In this document: in pieces, positions 16,639-25,017 of the stretch
Layout: every line of letters starts with the position of its first letter
How positions within the stretch are numbered: the first letter of the stretch is position 1
NCBI GenBank assembly: GCA_903847205.1
Contig: CAINDA010000064.1
Coordinates: forward strand, 248,001 to 312,000
Origin: an uncultured Bacteroidota bacterium
GTDB taxonomy: Bacteria > Bacteroidota > Bacteroidia > 2-12-FULL-35-15
DNA length: 64,000 nucleotides
Reading direction: 5' to 3'
Position numbers and translations under genes: made by a program
The notes under the pieces: model-generated
Database searches by the model: none
What the model was told of the DNA's origin: nothing
The model's input: the letters and a program-made list of their open reading frames with translations, nothing else

Positions 16639-18792
16639 ATGAAAAAAAATCTACTATCCGGCTTTCTTTTTTTAATTACCAGCTTCTATTGTAAAGCTCA
16701 ACAGCCCCCTTTGAGCCCCATGCCTGATCTTACCTACAATAGCAATACGTCCGAGAGGTGTAAGCTGATGGTAATTAAAGATTCAATAATTTATGCGCGG
16801 CGTGCCGGCGGACTGGAAGAGTTGAATATTAACAACCATGAAACAAAATACCATTGGGCTGGTTATTATGTTTTAGAAAGTATTGTAGCTGACACGGGCA
16901 ATACTTACGTTTATATGAGTGGTAATTCCAGATATATAGGAAGGTATAATCACAATACCAATAAGTATGAAAACATTTCCAACGGCAATCTTCAAAACAA
17001 ACAATTGGGTGATATTGATGTGGCGTCAAATGGAAAAGTTTGGGTTACAACAACAAATACTTTCAAGAATGTTGCAATTTATGATGGGAGCAATTGGATA
17101 TTATACCCTAATCCGGCAAATATTTATTGGGGGTTTGGAAAAATAAAAGTGATAAATGACTCTTCTGCATATTTACTCTATGCTTCACAAATTTACAAAT
17201 TCCATAATGGAATTTATGATTCCGTTTACACGCTTCCTTCAAGCGGTGCTTATTTCTCTGACTGGGATGTGGATGCCGGGGGCGGGTTATGGATTGCCGC
17301 CACGAATAAATTAATTCACCTTCAAAACAGCAATGCTTTTATTTATGATGCCTCAAATACTCCTATAGGAACAGATCAATTTCTAAATGTAAAGGTCGGA
17401 GCTAATGGTCATGTGTGGACTGCAGGGAATAAAAACAAGCTGCTGGAATTTGATGGAACCGCATGGCAGGCAAGAGCGTTGCCTGGCTTTGACAATTCAA
17501 TTGAAAATTTTTTCCTTGATAAATTGAGCAACCCTAAGGTGATGTCCACTACCTCTAACGGCATTCATCACTTATTATTATACAACGGCAGCAATTGGTC
17601 AACCATCCCATTTCCTTTCATGCCATTCAAACAGGCAAAAGAAATGGGTGCAGCATCCAATACATATAGCGGGGCTTTACTTTTTGCGACAAACGAAGGT
17701 CTTTTTACTGTTACTCAAAATTTTTCTTTAAGCGGTTTTTCTGATACCACAACTGTTCCTCATGCCGATGACGTTACCTGCTTTACTGATAATGACCCCA
17801 ATTATACTCCAGCTTTCGGTTCTCATGAGGGAGTTTGTTCCTTACCCGGGTTCGACAATTCACAACTTCCTAGTAAAAACGTAAACCACATTTGCTTTTA
17901 CAATGGGACTTATTACATTGGCACCGACAGCGGCCTTGTAACATACAACGGCATTTTTTATAACAATATCAATACTTCCAATTCACCGCTTCCATCAAAT
18001 AAAATCACTTATGTTACTGTAAATAATAGTTATTGCGGAAACTACAATGTTCTCTATGTCGGTACCGATAATGGATTGGCCGTTTATCAGAATGCACAAT
18101 GGACTGTTTATAGCACTGGCAATATTCAAGTGAATAATTTTTATGTTACTGGAGCGGCCTCTTTCTGCGGTGATTCGGCTGTTTACATTTCAACTTTAGG
18201 TAATGGGCTTATTCAAGCATATCCTCATGGAAGTTATAATTTGTTTAATACTTCAAATGGAAAACTGCTTGATGACACATTACATTATATTAAGGATGTT
18301 CAGCTTGGTGAATGCGGCCAATTTTTAATACTTGGCACACAACATCATGGCTTAGCCAGTACCGGCTTTTATAATGCGCCTTTATCTTTTAATTACGATA
18401 CACTGGATTGGAATAGCGGACAGCCGATACATAGCAGTATGGCAATTGAAATGTTTAGCAACTCCGGCATTGGCGGGTATATCGTTTCCACTAATGCTGG
18501 ATATTATTCAATATCAATCTGCGGCGGGGTTCCTGAAAGTAAAGAAACGAAGCATCAATTGAATTGGCTTCAGCAAAATAATCAATTAATAGTTTCAGCT
18601 CCAGTAAAATTTAATGGTAAAGGAACAATTATACTCAGCAATATGCTTGGGCAAACAGTAATTGAAAGTGATTGTGATACTAGAAATGGCGCAACAAAGC
18701 TGGACATTAACAATTTGAGTTCGGGAATTTATATGATAAGATTAAATATCGGAGATGAAACCGGATTTTCTAAAGTCATTCTTTCAAGATAG
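16639..18792 (+). CDS. secreted beta-propeller protein with T9SS sorting domain
   Basis: 717 residues with a signal peptide (MKKNLLSGFLFLITSFYCKA). The body is made of repeated strands such as NGKVWVTTTNTFKNVAIYDG, GGLWIAATNKLIHL and NGHVWTAGNKNKLLEFDG, which resemble two-component-regulator propeller repeats, but there are no membrane, kinase or DNA-binding parts. The C-terminus (about 650-717, IILSNMLGQTV ... LSSGIYMIRLNIGDETGFSKVILSR) is a T9SS sorting domain. It is therefore an exported propeller, probably binding ligand or surface. It is isolated, with the pseudogene on one side and the 20-bp array on the other. Confidence 0.8.
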   Translation: MKKNLLSGFLFLITSFYCKAQQPPLSPMPDLTYNSNTSERCKLMVIKDSIIYARRAGGLEELNINNHETKYHWAGYYVLESIVADTGNTYVYMSGNSRYIGRYNHNTNKYENISNGNLQNKQLGDIDVASNGKVWVTTTNTFKNVAIYDGSNWILYPNPANIYWGFGKIKVINDSSAYLLYASQIYKFHNGIYDSVYTLPSSGAYFSDWDVDAGGGLWIAATNKLIHLQNSNAFIYDASNTPIGTDQFLNVKVGANGHVWTAGNKNKLLEFDGTAWQARALPGFDNSIENFFLDKLSNPKVMSTTSNGIHHLLLYNGSNWSTIPFPFMPFKQAKEMGAASNTYSGALLFATNEGLFTVTQNFSLSGFSDTTTVPHADDVTCFTDNDPNYTPAFGSHEGVCSLPGFDNSQLPSKNVNHICFYNGTYYIGTDSGLVTYNGIFYNNINTSNSPLPSNKITYVTVNNSYCGNYNVLYVGTDNGLAVYQNAQWTVYSTGNIQVNNFYVTGAASFCGDSAVYISTLGNGLIQAYPHGSYNLFNTSNGKLLDDTLHYIKDVQLGECGQFLILGTQHHGLASTGFYNAPLSFNYDTLDWNSGQPIHSSMAIEMFSNSGIGGYIVSTNAGYYSISICGGVPESKETKHQLNWLQQNNQLIVSAPVKFNGKGTIILSNMLGQTVIESDCDTRNGATKLDINNLSSGIYMIRLNIGDETGFSKVILSR

Positions 18793-18926
18793 TGAGAATA
18801 ACCTTTATCATGTTTAGATTTTATTAATAAAATAAATCTATTCATCAACCAGAAAGCGCAATATTGCATAACTACTTTGCAAGTCTGTTTAGCCCTAAAC
18901 AAGATTGATTAATACCAAATCAATCT

Positions 18927-19206
18927 CGATTTCCAGAAAACAAACTGAATTTCTATAAAACAAATTGAATTTCCAGTAATCAAACAGGATTTCTGGAAAA
19001 CAATCTGATTTTCCGGAAAACAATCTGATTTTCTGGAAATCAAATAGAACTTCCAGAAAACAATCTGAATTTCAAGAAAACGAACTGGATTTATGGAAAT
19101 CAATCTGATTTTCTGGAAATACAAGCCAACTTCAAGAAACCAATCTGAATTTCTGGAAAACAATCTGGATTTCCAGAAATCAATCTGAATTTCCCAAAAA
19201 TAATCT
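18927..19206. repeat. tandem array, 14 units of 20 bp
   Basis: Fourteen contiguous 20-nt units without spacers; consensus close to GAATTTCTGGAAAACAATCT. Units differ at several positions, and the core appears both as TTTCTGGAAA and as its reverse complement TTTCCAGAAA, so transcripts could pair with themselves. The period is not a multiple of three, so the open frame across it on the minus strand (18909-19163) is a by-product. It lies upstream of the FN3-type gene at 19399. A 21-bp array occupies the same position before the related gene at 48508. Confidence 0.9.
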
Positions 19207-19398
19207 GAAACAGTAATTTTATTGAAACATTCGGCTGTTCTTCTGCGTTCAAGTATTCAAGTATTAAAATTCCATTCTAATGAAGATATATTTACTCAGG
19301 TGTTTTTCCTAAAACGGACATAAACAAACTAAGCACAAAAACTTGCTTCTATAAAGCAAAGGATAAACACCGTGTGCGGAGTAAATATATTAAATCCA

Positions 19399-19998
19399 AT
19401 GATAGAAGTAAAAATTTCGCTTGCGTTTAAAAAGTTAAGCGCAGCACTTTCGGCTGTTTTCGGGCAGAGTATTTTAACTGCAATTACAGGAAACAGTAAT
19501 TTTCTTAATCCTTTCCCGGTAATTACTGATTTGCAGACAGCGGTGACTGATCTCAAAAACGCTATTGCTTTGTTTCATCCCGGAGATAAAGCAAGCGGCG
19601 AAGCTGTAAAAGCCGCTAAACGAAAGCTGAACCCTGTATTAAAAGCCCTGGCCGGCTATGTTGAGTACATAAGCGATACTAAAGTTACAATAGCGCTTTC
19701 AAGCGGTTTCAGTATAGTTCCTGCAAGACAAGGCAGAGCAAAAGGTTTCACAGCAGTACAGGGACTGCAGTCGGGAAGTGTTGAAGTAAGAACGCTTTCA
19801 GGAGCAAACTCTTATGTATGGCAGTATTACGCAGAACCTTTGAGTAATGCCGATTGGCATCAGGCTGCAGTTACCACGCGTGCAGCTTATACTATTAATG
19901 GTTTAAATCCGGGTACAAAATATTGGTTCCGGGTTGCTGCTATTACCAAAAACGGCCAGCAGCCTTGGGGTAATCCGGTGATGGTGCATGTGGTGTAA
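19399..19998 (+). CDS. small FN3-type protein of unknown function
   Basis: 199 residues from the ATG at 19399; a GTG at 19372 is in frame but adds residues unlike the rest. There is no signal peptide. Residues 1-100 look helical (TDLQTAVTDLKNAIALF...KAAKRKLNPVLKALAGYVEYIS). Then comes a VTIALSSGFSIVP segment and a fibronectin type III-like domain (SYVWQYYAEPL..., YTINGLNPGTKYWFRVAAI). The protein at 48508 has the same order of parts, including [10 protein letters not shown] and [10 protein letters not shown] recall such small FN3 proteins as frequent in Bacteroidota, but know of no assigned function. It follows the 20-bp array by 192 nt. Confidence 0.75.
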   Translation: MIEVKISLAFKKLSAALSAVFGQSILTAITGNSNFLNPFPVITDLQTAVTDLKNAIALFHPGDKASGEAVKAAKRKLNPVLKALAGYVEYISDTKVTIALSSGFSIVPARQGRAKGFTAVQGLQSGSVEVRTLSGANSYVWQYYAEPLSNADWHQAAVTTRAAYTINGLNPGTKYWFRVAAITKNGQQPWGNPVMVHVV

Positions 19999-20013
19999 TG
20001 AGTTCAGGAGCTA

Positions 20014-20140
20014 TTTCGACAAGCTCAATATTATTAGGCGGATGGTCAGTCTGAGCTTGTCGAAGACTGTTGGCAGGCTTTAAAAGCAATGCATTTGAGC
20101 AAGAAGCCATCGCACATATTTCGACAGGCTCAATATGACC
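20014..20140. repeat. inverted TTTCGACAAGCTCA-type repeats
   Basis: TTTCGACAAGCTCA (20014-20027) faces its complement TGAGCTTGTCGAA (20052-20064), and a third, slightly changed copy TTTCGACAGGCTCA begins at 20119. They lie in the gap between the convergent FN3-type gene and the acyltransferase gene. Such pairs are frequent intergenic repeats in Bacteroidota and may act as a bidirectional terminator. Confidence 0.7.
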
Positions 20141-20182
20141 AGCGCGAGAAATGAAGAAAGCTGTTTTGTATGTTAAAGAAAT

Positions 20183-20974
20183 TTAAATACTTGCAGCATG
20201 AACACTCTTAGGAAGCTTATTCATTTGTCTTACTTCTGCAGTAAGCGGCCCGCTGATAATTGCTATTACATCGTTCTGAAGCTGCTCAATATTATCTTTT
20301 GTCATCCCTTTTGTTGGTATCGGCTGGTGTATCACTACTTCAGATATACCGGGCCCATCCTGTCCCTTCCAAAATCCGCTCCGTGAAAGGATTTTCCAAT
20401 TGCTTACAAATGTAACCGGTAAAATAGGCACCTGCTTTTGAATTGCAATTGCAAAAGCTCCTGCTTTAAACGGCCCAAGTTTGGGCGCTTCTTTTGATAT
20501 AGTGCCTTCCGGAAATATCACCAAAGGATTTCCGATTTCAATTTCATGCGACATTCTTTTTAATGCTTTAAAAGTGCCGGTTCTGCTGTCTCTATCCACA
20601 AGGATGTTCATTCCGGAAGTATAGTAAATATGAAACAAAGGCCATTTTTCAATTTCCTTTTTTCCGGTAAAAACAAAGTACTGAGGGAATATTGTATAAA
20701 GACAAAAAATATCTAAATAAGAAGTGTGATTCGGGCATATAATATAGGCGCTGTTTTGCGGAATATTGGAAGCGCCTTTTACTTTCAAGAAAGCTCCTGC
20801 TAAAATCAGCAGTGCAAAACCATGTATGCGCATGGCAGTGAAAGCCTTCGGAAAACGTTTAGGATCAGCCAGCAGATAATACATTATGGGATAAGTAATA
20901 ATGAGGGACAGCGCAAAAACTATCAGGTAATATATTTTATAAATAACCCGGAACGGCGTTAGAATGTAATTCAT
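20183..20974 (-). CDS. plsC: 1-acyl-sn-glycerol-3-phosphate acyltransferase family protein
   Basis: 263 residues of the PlsC family. The catalytic NHTSYLD motif (HX4D) and the substrate-binding FPEGTISKEAP motif are both present, with one or two hydrophobic N-terminal segments (YKIYYLIVFALSLIITYPIMYY) for membrane attachment. It transfers an acyl group to lysophosphatidic acid in phospholipid synthesis. It is preceded by a second acyltransferase gene (30 nt gap) and both lie downstream of bcrA on the same strand; co-transcription is possible but a link to aromatic metabolism is not evident. Confidence 0.85.
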   Translation of the reverse strand: MNYILTPFRVIYKIYYLIVFALSLIITYPIMYYLLADPKRFPKAFTAMRIHGFALLILAGAFLKVKGASNIPQNSAYIICPNHTSYLDIFCLYTIFPQYFVFTGKKEIEKWPLFHIYYTSGMNILVDRDSRTGTFKALKRMSHEIEIGNPLVIFPEGTISKEAPKLGPFKAGAFAIAIQKQVPILPVTFVSNWKILSRSGFWKGQDGPGISEVVIHQPIPTKGMTKDNIEQLQNDVIAIISGPLTAEVRQMNKLPKSVHAASI

Positions 20975-21004
20975 GTTTTATTAATTTGTTAAATGACGAT
21001 TTGA

Positions 21005-21865
21005 TTATGCGCTAATTTTCAAATCATCAAATTGTTTCATTTTCATATCACTGTTTTCACCTTTTCCCAGATCATACACATGTTCTTTTATTTTTTCTGC
21101 CCAGCAAAGGTCAGATTGGGTTTTTGTAAAAGCCGTATAGGGTATAGGTTTTCCGATAGTGAGCTTAAAGCATTTGTCTTTCTGACGATATACTTCATCC
21201 ACCAGGTAAAACATTTCGATGTTTGCTTTAATGCCTATTTTTTTTCGCAGTGATGCCAGGTTATAAAAAAAATCGCTGTTACGCGCATCAATGTGTACAG
21301 GAATAATATTCCGTTTATATTTAACAGCTTTTGTAATGAAACTTTTTTTCCATTCCAAGTCTTTGATTTCTCCTTGCTGCCTTCGTGAAACAAGCCCGGC
21401 AGGAAAAACAATAATGCATTCATCCGATGCATAAGCCTGATCAATATGTTTTAAATTTTCTACTGCGTTTTTTGCATGCTTGTTTACAGGTATTAATAAA
21501 CTGCTCAGGTTTTCGAGATTCATAAGAATATCATTCACCATTGCTTTAATATCAGTTCTTCTTTTCCCAATCTCACTCATTACAGCAATTCCGTCAATGC
21601 CTCCCAAAGGGTGATTGCATGCGACAATACAGCCGCCATGCTCAGGAATATTTTCTAGTCCTTCTGTTACAACATTAATTTGAAAATGCTTAATCGCGTC
21701 CCTTACAAAATCATGGGCATAAACATCTTTTGTCTCCAGCAAAAATTTATTTAAGTCTTCCTGGTGAATAATGCGCTTGATATAATTCAACACAAACCCC
21801 GGAAGCATTTTTAGTAAGCGAGGATTCTTAGCCCGAATGACTTCCTCCAGATCTATTTTCTGCAT
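21005..21865 (-). CDS. lysophospholipid acyltransferase-like protein
   Basis: 286 residues. The HX4D motif is NHPLGGID and a FPAGLVSRRQQG segment replaces the FPEGT motif, as in the hemolysin/OlsA-like branch of the PlsC superfamily. Members acylate lysophospholipids or lyso-aminolipids, including the second step of ornithine or glycine lipid synthesis in Bacteroidota. No N-acyltransferase partner is seen in this window, so the substrate stays open. The gene sits 30 nt upstream of plsC in the same direction. Confidence 0.75.
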   Translation of the reverse strand: MQKIDLEEVIRAKNPRLLKMLPGFVLNYIKRIIHQEDLNKFLLETKDVYAHDFVRDAIKHFQINVVTEGLENIPEHGGCIVACNHPLGGIDGIAVMSEIGKRRTDIKAMVNDILMNLENLSSLLIPVNKHAKNAVENLKHIDQAYASDECIIVFPAGLVSRRQQGEIKDLEWKKSFITKAVKYKRNIIPVHIDARNSDFFYNLASLRKKIGIKANIEMFYLVDEVYRQKDKCFKLTIGKPIPYTAFTKTQSDLCWAEKIKEHVYDLGKGENSDMKMKQFDDLKISA

Positions 21866-21894
21866 TGGTTTTGCGTGTGAATTAAATGGGAATC

Positions 21895-22020
21895 AGAAAA
21901 GTTTGAAAGTTTGAAAGTTTAAAGTTCTGGGTATTAAAAAAAAGTTGAAAGTTTAAAGTTTGAAAGTTCAAAGTTCTGTGTACTAAAAAAACTTTAAACT
22001 TTCAAACTTTAAACTTTCAA
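21895..22020. repeat. GAAAGTTT-repeat hairpin after bcrA
   Basis: The gap after bcrA contains repeated GTTTGAAAGTTTAAAG-type motifs (21899-21925 and 21951-21975) and then their reverse complement (21990-22020), able to form a long A/T-rich hairpin. It may terminate the bcrCBA transcript or limit read-through into the acyltransferase genes. Fragments of the same motif occur at 23540-23580 upstream of bcrA. Confidence 0.6.
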
Positions 22021-22026
22021 ACTTAA

Positions 22027-23448
22027 TCATGCTATCGCTTTATTCTTGTTAGAACTTGGCAGATCAGCCTGAATATTTCTGCGGGCAAACATAGCGCCGC
22101 CGAGTGCTCCCATAAAAATGGAATCAGTATGAATGTTTATTTTTATTTTGTCGCCGTAATTTTCTCTTACAAGCTGCCCAAGATATTTTATTACTGCCGG
22201 GTTACGCGCAACACCTCCGGTAAAAGTAAACTCGTTAAATACGCCGCCTGATCGTGCAATGAGTGACATAGCACGCATGATGATGGCTTTATGAAGTCCG
22301 CCTAAAATATCTTCGCGTTTCTCACCGAGATTTGTAAGTTCGCGAAGTTCTGCTCCTGCAAAAACTGTGCAGGTAGAACAGATAGTTACTTCCTTGTCAG
22401 CTTTCATAGCCATCGGCCCAAGCTCATTTACAGATATACTCATTTCATCTGCTATGTAGCCCAAGTAACGTCCGCAGCCCGCAGCACACCTGTCGTTCAT
22501 TTGGAAACTTGTAACAAGCCCGTATTTATCAACTTGTATTGCTTTAGTATCCTGCCCGCCGATATCAAGCACTGTGCGTGTTTCAGGAAAAACTGCGTGT
22601 GCGCCGAATGCATGGCATAAAATTTCGGAGCGGATGCAGTCTTCAGGAAATGGCAAAAGAGCACGTCCGTAGCCAGTTCCGGTCATATTGGTAATATTGA
22701 ATTCCAGTTCGGCAATTTCATTAATATGTTCGCGAAGTGTCTCAGAAACGCTGTCGAAGTTGCCTTTGAGCAGATTCATTTCTGCATCAAAATTTACATT
22801 GGCTGAATCTGCAATGGTATCAGGCAGATTTTTGTATTTGTCTTTCAGCTCCTCCATTGCTTTTTGAACGAGCTCCTGAAAGTTAAACTGTACACGTTCG
22901 TTTTCAGCCGGGCTGATGCTTTTGTCCCACACAGTCATGAGAGGTTCAAAAAGCGACATGTCTAATTTATTTACTTCCTCATTATATTTTTCAGAAACAA
23001 TATCGCGGAAGAACATGTTTTTTGCTCCAAGATTATTGTAGAGATAATCACGTTTAATCACAGGCTTGAACGATCTGCGGATATTGCGCAGATGCCCGAT
23101 AATTTCTTCCTTCTTTTTTTCGTCCTGAAAAAAGGTATTGCATGTTTTCAATAACTCTTCACCTAATCTATCCAGGCGGACTTTGAATTGCTCGTATTGA
23201 AAAACACTTTCTAAATCGGTAATGTATTTTTTATATTCCGGTTTAACTTTTATTTCTTCTTCCAATTTTTTTTGAAGAACCGAAAATCTTGCATTGTAAA
23301 TAGCTTCATCTCGGGCAATATCGGCTGCAACCGAATAATTTGCACGGGTGTTAGTGATGCCTCTTCCGATGATTTCATCCTGCTCGTTGATGATTACCGC
23401 TTTTGATGTGGTGGAGCCCAGATCGACCCCGAGGTAGTATTTGTTCAT
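22027..23448 (-). CDS. bcrA: benzoyl-CoA reductase, large ATPase subunit
   Basis: 473 residues. ASKHA motifs: YYLGVDLGSTTSKAVII (4-20), VLDIGGQDTKAIQV (293-306), NDRCAAGCGRYLGYIAD (318-334), STCTVFAGAELREL (358-371) and FTGGVARNP. Cys321 and Cys360 are placed to hold the cluster shared with BcrD. The long, helical insertion at about 55-245 is typical of BcrA/BadF and absent from the HgdC activators; the protein is somewhat longer than the 438-residue Thauera BcrA. With BcrD it couples hydrolysis of two ATP to transfer of each electron pair to the BcrBC active site. It follows bcrB by 123 nt. Confidence 0.9.
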   Translation of the reverse strand: MNKYYLGVDLGSTTSKAVIINEQDEIIGRGITNTRANYSVAADIARDEAIYNARFSVLQKKLEEEIKVKPEYKKYITDLESVFQYEQFKVRLDRLGEELLKTCNTFFQDEKKKEEIIGHLRNIRRSFKPVIKRDYLYNNLGAKNMFFRDIVSEKYNEEVNKLDMSLFEPLMTVWDKSISPAENERVQFNFQELVQKAMEELKDKYKNLPDTIADSANVNFDAEMNLLKGNFDSVSETLREHINEIAELEFNITNMTGTGYGRALLPFPEDCIRSEILCHAFGAHAVFPETRTVLDIGGQDTKAIQVDKYGLVTSFQMNDRCAAGCGRYLGYIADEMSISVNELGPMAMKADKEVTICSTCTVFAGAELRELTNLGEKREDILGGLHKAIIMRAMSLIARSGGVFNEFTFTGGVARNPAVIKYLGQLVRENYGDKIKINIHTDSIFMGALGGAMFARRNIQADLPSSNKNKAIA

Positions 23449-23571
23449 TGAAATATGATTAAAGTGATTAAAAAAAGATTACACAGATTTTGCGTTTATT
23501 TCTGTGTCATTCATTATCATTCAATTATGCCTGTCATTAACTTTTAACTTAAAACTTTTAACTTTCAAACT

Positions 23572-24873
23572 TTAAACTATAATCCCCTCTTGTTTCAAAA
23601 TAATTTTTCGCTGTCCGAGCATCTGGAAGTACGATTCCAAGCGATTTTTTATGTTTGCATAAGAGAAATAACGCGGGTCAACTAAATCGCTTTCGATAAA
23701 ACCAACCGGAACTCCGGTGCGCTGTTCAATCTCGCGCATAATCATAAGCTGGCCTGCTGAAAAGGAGTTGCAGCTTTTTATCGAATTAATAAGGAAGCCG
23801 TCTGCTTTATAGTCTTTCACATATTTCTCAAGCATATCAACACGCTGCGGAAGATTCATATTGGTGTAACAGCTCATGCAGTATTTTGATAAACTTTCCA
23901 AAGGCGCCGTTGGATCATGTCTGAATCCAAAGTCATAAACACCGCCTACTTTTGTATAAGAAGACGCAACAATTACTGCTCCCATATCATAAAATATTTT
24001 CCAGAACTCGCGGAAATTTGTCCAATTAGGAGGGCCTTCCATTACCAATCGGAATTTTTGTTCTTTGATTTCTCCTTCAGGTGTTACAGGGCCCAAACCA
24101 AGTCTCATACGCTCCTGAACTTCATTCCACAACTCAGAATAATATTCAACGGCTTCCGGAGTACCTCTGAATGCGGTGAAAATAGGGCCTATATAATACA
24201 CGCCCGCAAAATATGCATCAATAGGCGAAGGAACATTTTTTGCGCTCTCCAAAATATTCACCAGCAAATCCTCTGCTTTCGCGGAGTTTTCCATCATACC
24301 CGACAAGCGTGACATATCAAACTTTTTTCCTGAAACCATTTCCATTTTTGGAATCACATCTTCCTTCAGCTGTTTCACCATATAATCAATTTGATCCTGG
24401 GTGATTTTTCCATCCTCCTGATAAGGCGTGTGAAGCATTGCTACAGGTACTCCCGGATACATGCGTTCCAGGTTTTCAAACCATTTTAAAAAAGTAAAAC
24501 AGCCGGTGTAGCTCAGTAACAGCAAATCCGGACTGGGAAGTTTTTCGCCGGTGGGCCCTATGTTGCCATTCAGCATCATACCGATATCACATTTCACATA
24601 CGTACATACATCCTCCGAATACCCAATTTTTTCGGCATCTTTGATAAAGGAGCCGGATTTTTTTCTCATACCCGATTGAAGTGCATTGATCTCCGGATAC
24701 ACCGGAAGCATATCAAACGAAAGAATTAATTCAGTGAGATTACCGGGAACAAAAGTGTAAACTACTTTTTTCCCAAGCTCTTTCGCTTTGCTTAAATCAT
24801 GAAATTGTTTTGCAAGCATGTCCTTTTGAAGAACCATGCTTTTTTCTTTTATTGCCTCAGTAGGTTGTGCCAT
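23572..24873 (-). CDS. bcrB: benzoyl-CoA reductase subunit B
   Basis: 433 residues, equal in size to Thauera BcrB (435). Characteristic segments are YTFVPGNLTELILSFDMLPV (39-58), INALQSGMRKKSG (62-74), EDVCTYVKCDIGMM (87-100) and LSYTGCFTFLKW (120-131). Cys90, Cys125 and Cys368 match the cluster-ligand positions of the family. With BcrC it forms the module that binds benzoyl-CoA and reduces the ring to cyclohexa-1,5-diene-1-carbonyl-CoA. It lies between bcrC (144 nt, containing a heptamer repeat) and bcrA in the order C-B-A, as in Thauera. Confidence 0.92.
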   Translation of the reverse strand: MAQPTEAIKEKSMVLQKDMLAKQFHDLSKAKELGKKVVYTFVPGNLTELILSFDMLPVYPEINALQSGMRKKSGSFIKDAEKIGYSEDVCTYVKCDIGMMLNGNIGPTGEKLPSPDLLLLSYTGCFTFLKWFENLERMYPGVPVAMLHTPYQEDGKITQDQIDYMVKQLKEDVIPKMEMVSGKKFDMSRLSGMMENSAKAEDLLVNILESAKNVPSPIDAYFAGVYYIGPIFTAFRGTPEAVEYYSELWNEVQERMRLGLGPVTPEGEIKEQKFRLVMEGPPNWTNFREFWKIFYDMGAVIVASSYTKVGGVYDFGFRHDPTAPLESLSKYCMSCYTNMNLPQRVDMLEKYVKDYKADGFLINSIKSCNSFSAGQLMIMREIEQRTGVPVGFIESDLVDPRYFSYANIKNRLESYFQMLGQRKIILKQEGIIV

Positions 24874-24905
24874 TTTTTATGTTTTTATATTGCTAAAGCC
24901 TGACT

Positions 24906-24954
24906 TTTGTTATTTGTTATTTGTTATTTGTTATTTGTTGTTTGTTATTTGTTG
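24906..24954. repeat. heptanucleotide repeat, 7 x TTTGTTA
   Basis: Seven contiguous 7-nt units (five perfect TTTGTTA, two TTTGTTG) in the bcrC-bcrB intercistronic gap, 33-81 nt before the bcrB ATG. The copy number may vary by slippage and alter spacing or RNA structure ahead of bcrB. Confidence 0.85.
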
Positions 24955-25017
24955 CTAAATTATTTTATTGTTAAAATTTCTAATTGCCTTTTGCCAATTG
25001 CTTGTTCCCTCTATATT

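Noticed and set aside
16829-17029. 66-residue protein on the minus strand
   Set aside because: Antisense shadow of the T9SS propeller gene at 16639.
18909-19163. 84-residue protein on the minus strand
   Set aside because: It is only a translation of the 20-bp array, and the frame cycles every 60 nt.
18927-19206. CRISPR array
   Set aside because: The 20-bp units are contiguous without unique spacers and vary internally; no cas gene is nearby.
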